A stretch of 64,000 nt of DNA from Gracilimonas halophila (GTDB lineage: Bacteria > Bacteroidota > Rhodothermia > Balneolales > Balneolaceae): contig NZ_JBHULI010000025.1 of assembly GCF_042684365.1 (NCBI RefSeq), positions 248,001-312,000 on the forward strand, given 5' to 3'. The notes under the pieces were generated by a model, which saw only the letters and a list, made by a program, of their open reading frames with translations, did no database searches and was not told the DNA's origin. Positions 17,159 through 26,826 of the stretch are shown piece after piece (position 1 is the first letter of the stretch; every line of letters starts with the position of its first letter). A program made the position numbers and the translations under genes.

Positions 17159-18613
17159 ATGGATTATTTAGGCGACATACAAGCTTTTTTACCCGGAGTG
17201 ATCACTGCCGTAGCCGGTTTAGTGGTTATTGTGGTAGAGTCTTTCAGAAAAGAAAGCCCACTTAACTTTTGGATCACCGTAGTTTCTTTGGCTGCGGCAC
17301 TATTTGTAAGTCTGCAGGCCTTGGATACCAATTTAGATACCGCATTTTCAGGTATGTTGGTTTATGGAGGTCCGGTAGCTTTTGGAAATATGATCATTTT
17401 AGCCGGAGCATTATTTAGTGTCTTTATTTCAGAAGATTACCTGAGGGGGATAGGGCACTATTATGGTGAGACCTATGCACTGATTTTATTTGCTACCACA
17501 GGTATGCTCGCTTTAGCAGGTTCTAATGATCTGATCACATTATTTGTTGGATTGGAAACAATGTCCATCTGTCTATACGTAATGGCAGGCTTGATCAAAG
17601 ATGAAAAATCAGGTGCGGAATCGGCACTGAAATATTTCTTGTTGGGAGCATTCTCAACAGGGTTTTTATTATATGGTATGGCCCTGCTTTATGGCGCTAC
17701 AGGAACAACAAGCATTCCTGAGATCGGAGCAGCAGCCAGTACCGATCTTTTATTCCTGGCAGGTACTGCACTCTTACTCGTAGGATTTCTATTTAAGATC
17801 TCAGCAGTGCCATTTCATATGTGGACTCCGGATGTGTATCAGGGAACTCCTACTACACTTACTGCTTACTTTGCAACGGCGTCTAAAGCAGCGACTTTTA
17901 TTGCATTCATCCTTGTTTTATCTAGAGCATTACCGATTATGGATGGTTTGAACTGGCAATTGGTCTTGAGTGTGATTGCCATCATAACCATGGTGTTTGG
18001 TAATATAATTGCTCTCGTTCAGGACAATGTGAAAAGAATGCTTGCCTATTCGAGTATTGCACATGCCGGTTATGCTTTAGTAGGTTTGGCAGCAGGAACT
18101 TTTGAAGGGTATAGTGCTGTATTGTTTTACTTATTTGCCTATACGATTATGAATGTAGGTGCATTTGGAGTGATCGCTTATTACGAACGCAACAAAGGCC
18201 TGGATTTCAATCAGGTTCAAAATCTGGCCGGTTTAGGTTATAAAGAACCACTGATGGGAATTTCACTATCGGTATTTTTATTCTCTCTTGCGGGTATTCC
18301 TCCATTGGTTGGCTTCGTTGGTAAATACTATGTATTTGCGGCAGCCATCAATGCGGAAATGATCGGTTTGGCTATTGTTGGTGTGCTAGCCAGTGCTGCA
18401 AGTGTGTATTACTATCTCAGAGTTATGGTATATCTTTATTTCAGAGAAGAGCATCAGCCTATTCAATTGTTTACCCCAACGCTTCTTTATAAAGGAACCA
18501 TTGCAGTGCTTGCAATCCTGACATTGTATTATGGGGTTGAGCCTTTACTGCCGGGAGAAGGACTGATGGATATTCTGAATACATATGGTGGATATTCAAC
18601 TCCATCCATGTAA
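17159..18613 (+). CDS. nuoN: NADH-quinone oxidoreductase subunit N
   Basis: A 484-residue, 14-helix proton-channel subunit of complex I. Hallmarks are FVGLETMSICLYVMAGL (TM5 glutamate), SAVPFHMWTPDVYQGTPT, and AYSSIAHAGYALVGLAAG. Length and order (L-M-N) are canonical apart from the inserted dehydratase gene upstream. It is the last gene of the transcript; a rho-independent terminator follows after 26 bases. Confidence 0.96.
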   Translation: MDYLGDIQAFLPGVITAVAGLVVIVVESFRKESPLNFWITVVSLAAALFVSLQALDTNLDTAFSGMLVYGGPVAFGNMIILAGALFSVFISEDYLRGIGHYYGETYALILFATTGMLALAGSNDLITLFVGLETMSICLYVMAGLIKDEKSGAESALKYFLLGAFSTGFLLYGMALLYGATGTTSIPEIGAAASTDLLFLAGTALLLVGFLFKISAVPFHMWTPDVYQGTPTTLTAYFATASKAATFIAFILVLSRALPIMDGLNWQLVLSVIAIITMVFGNIIALVQDNVKRMLAYSSIAHAGYALVGLAAGTFEGYSAVLFYLFAYTIMNVGAFGVIAYYERNKGLDFNQVQNLAGLGYKEPLMGISLSVFLFSLAGIPPLVGFVGKYYVFAAAINAEMIGLAIVGVLASAASVYYYLRVMVYLYFREEHQPIQLFTPTLLYKGTIAVLAILTLYYGVEPLLPGEGLMDILNTYGGYSTPSM

Positions 18614-18639
18614 ATAATATATAGTTAAGAAATTTATGG

Positions 18640-18674
18640 ACCCTGTTTATTTATAAAATAGACAGGGTTTTTTT
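18640..18674 (+). terminator. Rho-independent terminator after nuoN
   Basis: ACCCTGT and ACAGGGT arms (18640-18646 and 18662-18668) enclose a 15-base AT-rich loop and run into seven T residues. Confidence 0.88.
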
Positions 18675-18781
18675 ATATCCGGAATTGACCATTTCCAGTT
18701 TGGGATTTCCGAACTTAAAGAGTAAATAGCGGGGCGATAATTACTAATTTACTGCTTAGTTAAAGAATCATTTCTTAAAGG

Positions 18782-18813
18782 TTGGAATAGACTTCAAAAA
18801 AAGCTTATCTTTG
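18782..18813 (+). promoter_or_regulatory. Promoter of the rpsF-rpsR-rplI operon
   Basis: TTGG at 18782-18785, 20 bases, then TATCTTTG at 18806-18813. This is a near-perfect Bacteroidota-type minus-33/minus-7 promoter. The start site would be near 18819, leaving a leader of about 70 bases. Confidence 0.75.
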
Positions 18814-18828
18814 GTCCTTCTGTTGCTC

Positions 18829-18867
18829 GGCAAAGTGCCAGAGTGACTGCTTTCATCTCAGAAAGCA
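18829..18867 (+). promoter_or_regulatory. Structured rpsF leader with two hairpins
   Basis: A small hairpin (GGCA/TGCC, 18829-18839) is followed by a stronger one, TGCTTTC/GAAAGCA (18848-18867) with a six-base loop. It ends 21 bases before the rpsF start. In other phyla the S6:S18 complex binds its own mRNA leader, so an autoregulatory element is plausible. The published motif was not clearly matched. Confidence 0.45.
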
Positions 18868-18888
18868 CCCAAAGAAAACATATAAAAA

Positions 18889-19281
18889 ATGAGCAAGAAC
18901 TATTACGAGTTTACCTATATCATAAATCCTGTTCTCGAAGAGGATAAGTTCAAAGAAACCGTTGATAAAGTTACCAAGCTGGTTGAAGATAACGGTGGAG
19001 AAATTGATGAAGTTGATGAGTGGGGCCTGCGCCAATTTGCTTACAACATAGACAAGAAAGGAAGCGGTTATTACGTGAATATGTATTTCACTGCTCCTGC
19101 CGAAGCTATTGCCTCTGTTGAAAGACAATTACGAATTGACGATGACATCCTTCGTTACCTGACTCTTAAGTATGACGCAAAAATGCTGCGCCATCGTGAA
19201 CTTCAAAAGAAAAACGAAGTTCCTGGCATCTTTGCTATTGAAGATGAAGACGATGATGACAACAACGAAGACGACGATTAA
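18889..19281 (+). CDS. rpsF: 30S ribosomal protein S6
   Basis: A 130-residue protein. It begins MSKNYYEFTYIINPVLEEDK and has the S6 core motif DEWGLRQFAYNIDKKGSGYY. The C-terminal tail is very acidic (DEDDDDNNEDDD), longer than in E. coli before its post-translational glutamylation. S6 binds S18 in the platform of the small subunit, and the two genes are adjacent (30 bases apart). Confidence 0.97.
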   Translation: MSKNYYEFTYIINPVLEEDKFKETVDKVTKLVEDNGGEIDEVDEWGLRQFAYNIDKKGSGYYVNMYFTAPAEAIASVERQLRIDDDILRYLTLKYDAKMLRHRELQKKNEVPGIFAIEDEDDDDNNEDDD

Positions 19282-19311
19282 CACAGAATCCTCACCAAAA
19301 GAAATTGAATT

Positions 19312-19563
19312 ATGATTAAGAATCCATCACACCCGAAAAAAAATCAACGCAAGGTAAAGCAGTGTAAGTTTACCCGTGCCGGACTTGAGTATATTGATTA
19401 CAAAGACACTGAAACCCTTCAGCGTTTTACCAACGACCAAGGCAAGATCCTTCCGCGTCGTGTAACCGGCACAAGTGCAAAACATCAGCGACAGCTAACA
19501 ACGGCAGTTAAACGCGCCCGTTTTCTGGCCCTTATGCCATATGTAGCTGAAAATCTCCGATAA
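19312..19563 (+). CDS. rpsR: 30S ribosomal protein S18
   Basis: An 83-residue basic protein. The motif YIDYKDTETLQRFTNDQGKI and then ILPRRVTGTSAKHQRQLTTA is diagnostic for S18. It partners with S6 in the 30S platform. It is the middle gene of the rpsF-rpsR-rplI operon, with 18 bases to rplI. Confidence 0.97.
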   Translation: MIKNPSHPKKNQRKVKQCKFTRAGLEYIDYKDTETLQRFTNDQGKILPRRVTGTSAKHQRQLTTAVKRARFLALMPYVAENLR

Positions 19564-19581
19564 AATTAAGACGACAGAATT

Positions 19582-20028
19582 ATGAAGATCATTCTTAGAG
19601 AAGACGTAGAAAAAGTAGGACATTCCGGCGAAGTTGTTGATGTAAAAGATGGCTTTGGCAGAAATTACCTGATTCCTCAGGGTAAAGCCATTATGGCGAC
19701 CAAAGGAGCTATCCAAGAGCTTGAGCGACTTAAAAAAGAAGCCGCAAGACAGGCAGAATTTACCGTTCAGGAAGCCAAAGAGTTGGCTCAGCTGCTGGAA
19801 GCTACTTCCCTGACCATTTCTGTAACTACCGGTGAAGAAGACAAAATTCACGGAACAGTTACAAATGCAGATATTGCGAAAGCATTAGAAGAACGCGAAA
19901 TTTTAGTGGACAAAAAAGATATCAGCCTTGACCAGGATGTTAAAGCATTAGGCGAGTATACCGCCACTGTGAATCTTGTTGGCGACCTGAATCCACAAGT
20001 AAAATTCTGGGTTGTAAAAGAGGAATAA
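19582..20028 (+). CDS. rplI: 50S ribosomal protein L9
   Basis: A 148-residue protein. The N-terminal domain shows MKIILREDVEKVGHSGEVV and DGFGRNYLIPQGKA, the L9 signature. A long connecting helix and C-terminal domain follow, giving a normal full length. It closes the ribosomal operon; no clear terminator is seen before dsbD. Confidence 0.97.
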   Translation: MKIILREDVEKVGHSGEVVDVKDGFGRNYLIPQGKAIMATKGAIQELERLKKEAARQAEFTVQEAKELAQLLEATSLTISVTTGEEDKIHGTVTNADIAKALEEREILVDKKDISLDQDVKALGEYTATVNLVGDLNPQVKFWVVKEE

Positions 20029-20145
20029 TAACTTCCTTTTCGAATTCTATTGTAATAATTTCGAGTGGGCTAAGTTAGAGTTCGTAAGAAATATAGCCGG
20101 CTGAACCTCTATATAATTATGGAGAAACTTACTTAGGTTAACTCA

Positions 20146-22077
20146 ATGAAATTAATGCAAATGAAATCACTTTCTATAAAAGTAATGGGGATCATCATTC
20201 TGATGTTATCCCCATTTTTTATTCAGGCACAAATACCTGATCCGGTTAAATTCAATATATCTAACGCTCCGGATTCAATATTGGCCGGTGATGTTTTTGA
20301 AATTGAGATCGAGGCTTCCATTGAAGGGAACTGGCATCTGTATTCTATTCTAAATGATGAAGATGCAGGCCCTTTCCCTACCGAATTTTCAGCCAATTCT
20401 GATAACTTTGTATTTGCAGGTGACCCTGTAGAATCAGATGCAGATATTGAGTTCGATCCTAACTTTGAAGCAGAATTAGGCTGGCACAGCAGTTTTGCAA
20501 CCTTCACTATTCCGGTAGCTGTTAAAACCAATCAAACGGGAAAACAAAATCTTGATATTGAAGTCTACTACCAGGTTTGCGATGATAAAGTTTGCCTTCC
20601 TCCTAAAACAAAATCTATAATAGCAGGAGTTGAGGTTATAGGTGTCTCAGAGAGTCCCTACGAAGGTGCTGTTGATGATGGCAGCAATGCAGAACTCTCC
20701 GGTTCTGAAGCTGAAATAAAGGAATCAGCATTGGGCGGCGAGGGGATTTTTGGTTTTATTTGGATCGCTATTCTAGCAGGTTTTGCTGCTCTTTTAACTC
20801 CCTGTGTATTCCCAATGATCCCTCTTACGGTATCGTACTTTTCTAAACAAGAGGACAACGGGAAGGGAATAGGGAAAGCATTTTTATTTGGGCTAGGCAT
20901 TGTTATCACATTTACCGTTTTAGGAGTTCTGTTGGCAGCTGTGTTCGGGGTTTCAGGTGCTCAGAATTTTGCATCTAACCCATGGGTAAACCTATTTATT
21001 GCATTTGTATTGGTAGCATTTGCTTTCAGTTTACTGGGTATGTATGAGCTACAACTGCCCCATCAGCTTACAAATTGGCTGAATAGAAAAAGTAATCAAA
21101 GCTCAGGTATAGCCGGCATCATTTTTATGTCGCTTACCATTAGCGCAGTTTCATTTTCCTGTACAGCTCCGTTTGTAGGAGGAGTATTTGCCGCTACCAC
21201 AGGTGGTGAGTGGTTTTACCCGATCATCGGGATGATTGGATTTTCAGCTGCATTTGCGAGCCCGTTCGTGATACTGGCCATTTTTCCGAAATGGATGGAA
21301 TCACTTCCAAAAAGTGGTTCCTGGATGAATGTGGTAAAAGTATTACTTGGTTTCATAGAACTTGCTGCCGCGTTTAAGTTTCTTTCAAACGCTGATTTAG
21401 TATGGCAATGGGGAATGATCTCCAGACCAATGACCATTGCAGCCTGGATCGCCATTTTCTTGTTAACAGGACTGTATTTGCTTGGAACCTATTCTCTCAA
21501 ACATGAGAAAAAGCCGGAAAGCATTACTACGGGACGTATGCTTTTATCTATTCCTTTTCTGCTTTTCAGTTTTTATCTGATACCAGGATTGCTTGGTTCT
21601 TCTTTGGGAATCTGGGATGCTTTCCTTCCCCCAAAACAAGCAACCGATGTAAGCTTGGTAGCTTCCATAGGAACCACGCCCGGAAGCGGAGCGGCAACAA
21701 GTGCGGATGATGGCTGGTCTGATGACTACGAAGCATCACGGGAAGTAGCCAGAGAAAAGGGTATCCCTGTCTTTATAGATTTTACCGGCTATACATGTAC
21801 CAACTGTCGTGCGATGGAATCGAATGTATTTCCGTTAGAGGAAGTAACATCACGTTTTGATCAAATGGAGCTTGTGAAGCTTTATACTGATGGCGGATCC
21901 AAAGGACCTGAAAATCAACTGTTGCAATTTGAGTTAACCGGTAACGTGGCTCTGCCAACCTATGTTATTGTAGATCCTGAGTCAGGCAGGGTTTTAGAAC
22001 AAAGCCTTGGATACAGCCGGGCAGAGAATTTCGTGAAATTTTTGGATCGTGGGCTGCAAAAGTTTAAATCGCTCTGA
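20146..22077 (+). CDS. dsbD: Protein-disulfide reductase DsbD
   Basis: A 643-residue three-domain protein that moves electrons from cytoplasmic thioredoxin to the periplasm. Residues 1-28 are a signal peptide (IQAQ). The N-terminal alpha domain has the redox pair in VCDDKVCLPPK. The eight-helix beta domain begins near 205 and carries the paired cysteines in LLTPCVFPMIPLTVSYF and VSFSCTAPFVGG. The C-terminal thioredoxin-like domain has CTNC starting at residue 551. All six expected cysteines are present. It lies 117 bases after rplI. Likely roles are cytochrome c maturation and disulfide isomerisation. Confidence 0.94.
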   Translation: MKLMQMKSLSIKVMGIIILMLSPFFIQAQIPDPVKFNISNAPDSILAGDVFEIEIEASIEGNWHLYSILNDEDAGPFPTEFSANSDNFVFAGDPVESDADIEFDPNFEAELGWHSSFATFTIPVAVKTNQTGKQNLDIEVYYQVCDDKVCLPPKTKSIIAGVEVIGVSESPYEGAVDDGSNAELSGSEAEIKESALGGEGIFGFIWIAILAGFAALLTPCVFPMIPLTVSYFSKQEDNGKGIGKAFLFGLGIVITFTVLGVLLAAVFGVSGAQNFASNPWVNLFIAFVLVAFAFSLLGMYELQLPHQLTNWLNRKSNQSSGIAGIIFMSLTISAVSFSCTAPFVGGVFAATTGGEWFYPIIGMIGFSAAFASPFVILAIFPKWMESLPKSGSWMNVVKVLLGFIELAAAFKFLSNADLVWQWGMISRPMTIAAWIAIFLLTGLYLLGTYSLKHEKKPESITTGRMLLSIPFLLFSFYLIPGLLGSSLGIWDAFLPPKQATDVSLVASIGTTPGSGAATSADDGWSDDYEASREVAREKGIPVFIDFTGYTCTNCRAMESNVFPLEEVTSRFDQMELVKLYTDGGSKGPENQLLQFELTGNVALPTYVIVDPESGRVLEQSLGYSRAENFVKFLDRGLQKFKSL

Positions 22078-22192
22078 TTGTTGACCCTTTCCTTTGAAAG
22101 CTTTAGCCTTAATCACACTTTAACAAATGTAGATTCATCTGGCAGCACCGGCTATCAAAGATCACCTTTTTTGTACCTTAGGCATCATTCTG

Positions 22193-25100
22193 ATGTGCTT
22201 GTTTCCTGTGATCAATGTGCAGGCCCAATCCACCATTTCTCAGGAAAAAATACTTAGCCCTATCCTGGCAGACTCATCCTACTATCTGGGAGACTGGGTG
22301 TTGCCAAATAGTCTTATTGTAACGGCCAATGAAGATACTATTACTACAACCAAATGGGATTTTGATCCATCTTCCGGTACCATTTCTTTTGACCGGACTT
22401 GGACGGATGTAGAAAGTGTAAGCCAACTCACGGTTCGTTATGAGATCTATCCTTTTACCTTACCTAAAAGATCTCAACCCCTGAAGCCTACTGAATTAAG
22501 TGCGGATCTATTTGAAAACCCTGATTCTTTAGCAGGCATGGTCCGACAGTTGGATCAACAGCCGACGATCACATCAAGTTTAAGGCAGTCCGGTAGTTTG
22601 AGTCGTGGAATTATTATTGGCTCAAACCAGGATTTCTCTTTAGAAAGCGGATTGAATTTTGAGCTTAGCGGAGCACTCACGGAAAATATCAATATAAATG
22701 CTTCTTTGACTGATCAAAGCATTCCTATTCAACCCGACGGCACAACTCAAAATCTCAGGGAATTTGATAAGGTTTTTATTCAGATTGAGGCTCCAAATGC
22801 CGGGTTGGAAATGGGAGATGTAGATGTGAGTTTTGAACGAAGTTCATTTGCCAGGTTAAACCGCAGATTGCAAGGGGCTACAGGGTCCTATTATACAGAA
22901 AACGGAAGTTATAGCGGGGCAGCATCTGCTGTAAGGGGTACCTATAAGTCAATGAATTTCAATGGGCAAGATGGAGTTCAGGGTCCATATAGGCTTACGG
23001 GGAAAAATGATGAGGAATTTGTGATCATCCTGGCAGGAACCGAGCAAGTGTATATTAATGGACAAAGGGTGGAGAGGGGGGCAGATAATGATTACGTCAT
23101 AGACTACGGGCTGGGTGAGATCAATTTCACAAATAACCTGTTAGTTAAAGATGAAACCCGGATCGTTGTTGAGTATGAGTATATAGACCGGGATTTTAAC
23201 CAAACTCTGGTTGCCGCTGAAGGAGGTGATGAGTTCTTTAATGGAAGGCTCAAAATTGGAGCCACCATTATTCGTCAGGCAGATGGAGATGACCTTTTGT
23301 CTCAGCAGGCTTTGAGTGAAAGTGATATCGAACGATTGCAATATGTAGGTGATGATCTTGATGATGCAGTAGTAAGTGGTGTAGGAGTTGCTACGGAGGA
23401 AGAGCGTGACCGGTATGTTCTATATGCTGAAGTCGATACCACATTAAATGGAGAGAATTTTACGATCTATGAACATCAACCTGGTTCTGAGGATGCGATC
23501 TACAGGGTTCGGTTTTCAAACGTTGGACAAGGAGAGGGAAGTTATCGAAGAGCAAGTGGTCAGGTTAATGGGTTACTATATGAATGGGTAGGTCCTGGCC
23601 AGGGAAATTATGCCCCATTCCGGCAGCTTCCTGCACCTCAAAAACAACAAATGGCTGCAATCAATGGAAAATATGATCTTACAAACAATGTAGAAGTATT
23701 TGGTGAGTGGGCAGCCAGTGATTTCGATGCCAATCGTTTTTCAGGTTTGGATGATGACGACAATTCGGATATAGCTTATGAATCAGGGATCATTATTAAG
23801 GATGCACCCTCAGAACTTGGGCAAATAAATGCAAAGGTAAGTCGCAGGTACTCAGGTAAGCGATTTCGTTTCTTTGAGAGAACCCGGGATGTGGAATTTG
23901 ACAGACGCTGGAATATATCCGGACCTGAAGAGAGTAAAGAAGCTTTAAATGAAGCAAGTTTTTCCATCAAGCCCACAGAATTGATCGAGTTTGGCGGAGA
24001 TGTTGGCTTTATTGAGAGGGATGGGTTTAGAGGGGTTAGACAAGGGGCTTCATTTTCAAGCGAAGATAAATTTCTAACGGTTAGCTATTTGCAGGATTGG
24101 GTGCAAAGTAAAGACCGGAGATCAGAGGAAGAAGGAAATTGGTTTCGCCACAGTGGAAGGATCAGCAAGGAATTTGATGGAGAGGAAGTCATCTTTACTC
24201 CATTTCTGTCTTTTGAACAAGAAAATCGGGAGCAAAAGGATACCGATACGGATTCATTGAATAATCGATCTGAACAATTCTATAACCTTGGTCCCGGCAT
24301 GAGAGTCAATTTTGCGAACCTTGAGCTTGAAGCCGGGGTTGCATATCGAAAAGAGCGTGGAGTTTTGGAAAACAAACTTCAGGATAAATCTCATGCTTTG
24401 GAGCAACGATATAGTTTAGCTTATAACCCGGGCAACAATTTCAGAACCTCAAATCAAGTGGTTTTCAGAGAGAAGAATATAACCGAAGAGTTTAGAAATG
24501 CAGGGAATGCAAGTCGTAGGGGGTTATTGATCAAGTCTGTTACAAACTATTCCACCAACACTCCTTTCATTGAAGGGGAATTCTTCTATGAGGCCAATAC
24601 ACGCAGACGTGCCTTACTGCAGGAGACTTTTATTGAAGTAGGACCGGAGATCGGCCAATATGTTTGGGATGATCTAAATGATGACGGGGTACAGCAAGTG
24701 GATGAATTTTTTCCGGAGGTAAGTGCGAATGAAGGGAGGTTTATTCGACAGTATTTACCATCGGATGAACTTCTGCCTTCCATAGATCTGAATGTTCGCA
24801 TGATAAACAATTTTAGGCCGTTTGTGCTGGCAGGCGATAATACCTGGTTTTCGGGCATACTATTGCGGTCAAGAGTAGATATCAGTGAGAATTCAACTAC
24901 TAAGGATCTAAAAGATGTATATCTGCTCAATTTAAGTTCATTTAGAAATGACTCTACTACTGTGCAAGGCAGAATACTTTGGGAAAAAGAACTGGATCTT
25001 TTGAATAAGGTTGATAAAGCAGACCTGAGAATAGGCTACAATGAAAGCCGCATGTTGAACCAACGCAGTACGGAGTCGGTTCAAAGTTATGCGAATGTGT

Positions 25101-25615
25101 TATACTTTAATACAGGGTACAATGTATCTGAGAGAACACGTTTATTATTAGAGGGACAAAACAGTATAAACAGCAGTGAAAGTAACAGATTGCAAACTCG
25201 AAACTTTGACATCAGGTCAAGAAGTTTAAAGCCGGGGGTTAATTCAACAATAAGCCGTTCCTGGAATGCCGGCCTTGAGGTTTCTTATGTCCGAAAAGAA
25301 GACCGGTATCCTGATAAGGATGTGATTGCAGATCTTTTAAAAATTTCAACTACGCACCGAACATATTTATGGCGCAGATTACAATCAAATTTTAGAATGG
25401 AGTTAAGGACAACAAAGCTAAACGGTAATTCGTCATCATATGGTAATTATGAACTTACGGAAGGAACCGGGGAGGGGGTCAATTTTATTTGGTCGCTTGC
25501 AGCTAACTACAGGTTTAATAATTTAATCAGGTTTAGCCTGAACTATGATGGAAGAACAGTGACCGAGCGCCCGGCCATTCATACTATTAAATTAGTTATG
25601 AGTGCTATTTTTTGA
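22193..25615 (+). CDS. Very large exported outer-membrane protein, uncharacterised
   Basis: An 1140-residue protein. The visible N-terminus is MCLFPVINVQAQS, too short for a full signal peptide. The same frame reads back through LFCTLGIIL to a TAG at 22130 that directly follows an ATG at 22127 (see findings). The mature part is beta-rich and lacks cysteine-based or catalytic motifs. It contains VYINGQRVERGADNDYVIDY and GEINFTNN, a type of phrase common in large SprA-like or surface-assembly proteins of Bacteroidota. The C-terminal half has alternating strands typical of a barrel and ends in phenylalanine (LVMSAIF). I cannot name the family. Likely location: outer membrane. Confidence 0.8.
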   Translation: MCLFPVINVQAQSTISQEKILSPILADSSYYLGDWVLPNSLIVTANEDTITTTKWDFDPSSGTISFDRTWTDVESVSQLTVRYEIYPFTLPKRSQPLKPTELSADLFENPDSLAGMVRQLDQQPTITSSLRQSGSLSRGIIIGSNQDFSLESGLNFELSGALTENININASLTDQSIPIQPDGTTQNLREFDKVFIQIEAPNAGLEMGDVDVSFERSSFARLNRRLQGATGSYYTENGSYSGAASAVRGTYKSMNFNGQDGVQGPYRLTGKNDEEFVIILAGTEQVYINGQRVERGADNDYVIDYGLGEINFTNNLLVKDETRIVVEYEYIDRDFNQTLVAAEGGDEFFNGRLKIGATIIRQADGDDLLSQQALSESDIERLQYVGDDLDDAVVSGVGVATEEERDRYVLYAEVDTTLNGENFTIYEHQPGSEDAIYRVRFSNVGQGEGSYRRASGQVNGLLYEWVGPGQGNYAPFRQLPAPQKQQMAAINGKYDLTNNVEVFGEWAASDFDANRFSGLDDDDNSDIAYESGIIIKDAPSELGQINAKVSRRYSGKRFRFFERTRDVEFDRRWNISGPEESKEALNEASFSIKPTELIEFGGDVGFIERDGFRGVRQGASFSSEDKFLTVSYLQDWVQSKDRRSEEEGNWFRHSGRISKEFDGEEVIFTPFLSFEQENREQKDTDTDSLNNRSEQFYNLGPGMRVNFANLELEAGVAYRKERGVLENKLQDKSHALEQRYSLAYNPGNNFRTSNQVVFREKNITEEFRNAGNASRRGLLIKSVTNYSTNTPFIEGEFFYEANTRRRALLQETFIEVGPEIGQYVWDDLNDDGVQQVDEFFPEVSANEGRFIRQYLPSDELLPSIDLNVRMINNFRPFVLAGDNTWFSGILLRSRVDISENSTTKDLKDVYLLNLSSFRNDSTTVQGRILWEKELDLLNKVDKADLRIGYNESRMLNQRSTESVQSYANVLYFNTGYNVSERTRLLLEGQNSINSSESNRLQTRNFDIRSRSLKPGVNSTISRSWNAGLEVSYVRKEDRYPDKDVIADLLKISTTHRTYLWRRLQSNFRMELRTTKLNGNSSSYGNYELTEGTGEGVNFIWSLAANYRFNNLIRFSLNYDGRTVTERPAIHTIKLVMSAIF

Positions 25616-25782
25616 TGATCCTCAAAGATGTGGTTAAGTTTAGGTGATTTTTCTGTAGAGCGTAACAGAACGTAAAAAAGCACTTTTTAAAAGGATGTTA
25701 CTTTGACATTTAATATAAAATGACCTATTCTTTCGCTTCATTAATCTTAGCCTTTAACATTTAAACAATTAGCGGAGTAGAC

Positions 25783-26511
25783 ATGATATCGTCGATTGCT
25801 CTTTTTCTATTACAAGCCCCTGCTGACGAAGGGTTTTTTAACGTTATTGTCGCAAAATTTAACGAAGGTAATGACAGTGGCTGGATGTGGCCGGTGCTCA
25901 TTGCTCTTATCTTGGGATTAGCGATTTTCCTTGAGCGGATCATCACCCTTAATCTTGCCGACATCAATACACGAAAATTTATAGTAAACGTACAAGAAGC
26001 TCTTCAAGATGGTGGTATAGAAGCTGCCGAAGAACTATGTGCACAAACAAGAGGGCCTGTTGCATCAGTTTTTCAAGCTGGTTTGATGCGTTCCCATGAA
26101 GGTATAGATGCCGCTGAAAAAGCGATCTCTGCCTATGGTTCAATTGAAATGAGTTTCCTTGAAAGAGGTCTTATTTGGCTGTCTCTATTTATTGCCATTG
26201 CACCACTCCTTGGATTCCTTGGTACGGTAGTTGGTATGATTCAGGCATTTGATGATATTGAAGCAGCTGCTGATATTTCCCCAAGTATTGTTGCGGGTGG
26301 TATTAAAGTTGCCCTTTTGACTACAGCCGGTGGTTTGATAGCTGGTATTATTCTTCAGATCGGATACAACTACTGTGTATCTAAAATTGACCGTATCATC
26401 GCTGAAATGGAAGAAAGCTCCATTACTTTGATCGATTCTATTATTCTATTGAATGAAGGTAAGCAGATTGTTCCTAATGTAGGTCCAGATGCTGATTCTG
26501 ACAGCGAATAA
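25783..26511 (+). CDS. exbB: MotA/TolQ/ExbB proton channel family protein
   Basis: A 242-residue membrane protein with an N-terminal helix (about 33-52) and two C-terminal helices around 126-150 and 165-190. The core IAPLLGFLGTVVGMIQAF and the following GGIKVALLTTAGGLIAGI are signature segments of the TolQ/ExbB proton channel. It begins a four-gene cluster with a small membrane protein and two ExbD proteins. The cluster likely powers TonB- or Tol-type transport through the outer membrane, fitting the TonB-dependent receptor at 31275. Confidence 0.93.
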   Translation: MISSIALFLLQAPADEGFFNVIVAKFNEGNDSGWMWPVLIALILGLAIFLERIITLNLADINTRKFIVNVQEALQDGGIEAAEELCAQTRGPVASVFQAGLMRSHEGIDAAEKAISAYGSIEMSFLERGLIWLSLFIAIAPLLGFLGTVVGMIQAFDDIEAAADISPSIVAGGIKVALLTTAGGLIAGIILQIGYNYCVSKIDRIIAEMEESSITLIDSIILLNEGKQIVPNVGPDADSDSE

Positions 26512-26545
26512 TTATAACTGAAATCCAAAATAAATAGGATAAATC

Positions 26546-26812
26546 ATGGTTGTAATAAGTGTTGGTCTTGGAATTGGCTTGATAGTTCTTGGAGTAGTTG
26601 GAATAATATTCTCCGGAATTAAAAGTCTTGCCAATGGAAAACAAGACTTCAAAAGAATTGGTATGATGGCCGTCCCATTTGTAGTGTTTGGAATAAGCTA
26701 CGCTGTATTTGGTGATGTACCACAAGCCGGAGTATTCACATCAGTTTTTATGCTGGGTGCTATGGCATTGACCATCATATTGACCGGAATGCGCGGTACC
26801 TTTAAGTTTTAA
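26546..26812 (+). CDS. Small three-helix membrane protein in the ExbB-ExbD cluster
   Basis: An 88-residue hydrophobic protein with helices at about 3-24, 38-55 and 64-84 and a short basic cytoplasmic loop (NGKQDFKR). It lies 34 bases after exbB and 14 bases before exbD. I do not recognise a named domain. A small protein at this place is a recurring feature of Bacteroidota motor clusters, as far as I recall. It may be an accessory subunit of the motor (inference). Confidence 0.78.
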   Translation: MVVISVGLGIGLIVLGVVGIIFSGIKSLANGKQDFKRIGMMAVPFVVFGISYAVFGDVPQAGVFTSVFMLGAMALTIILTGMRGTFKF

Positions 26813-26826
26813 TAGGATATCAATCT

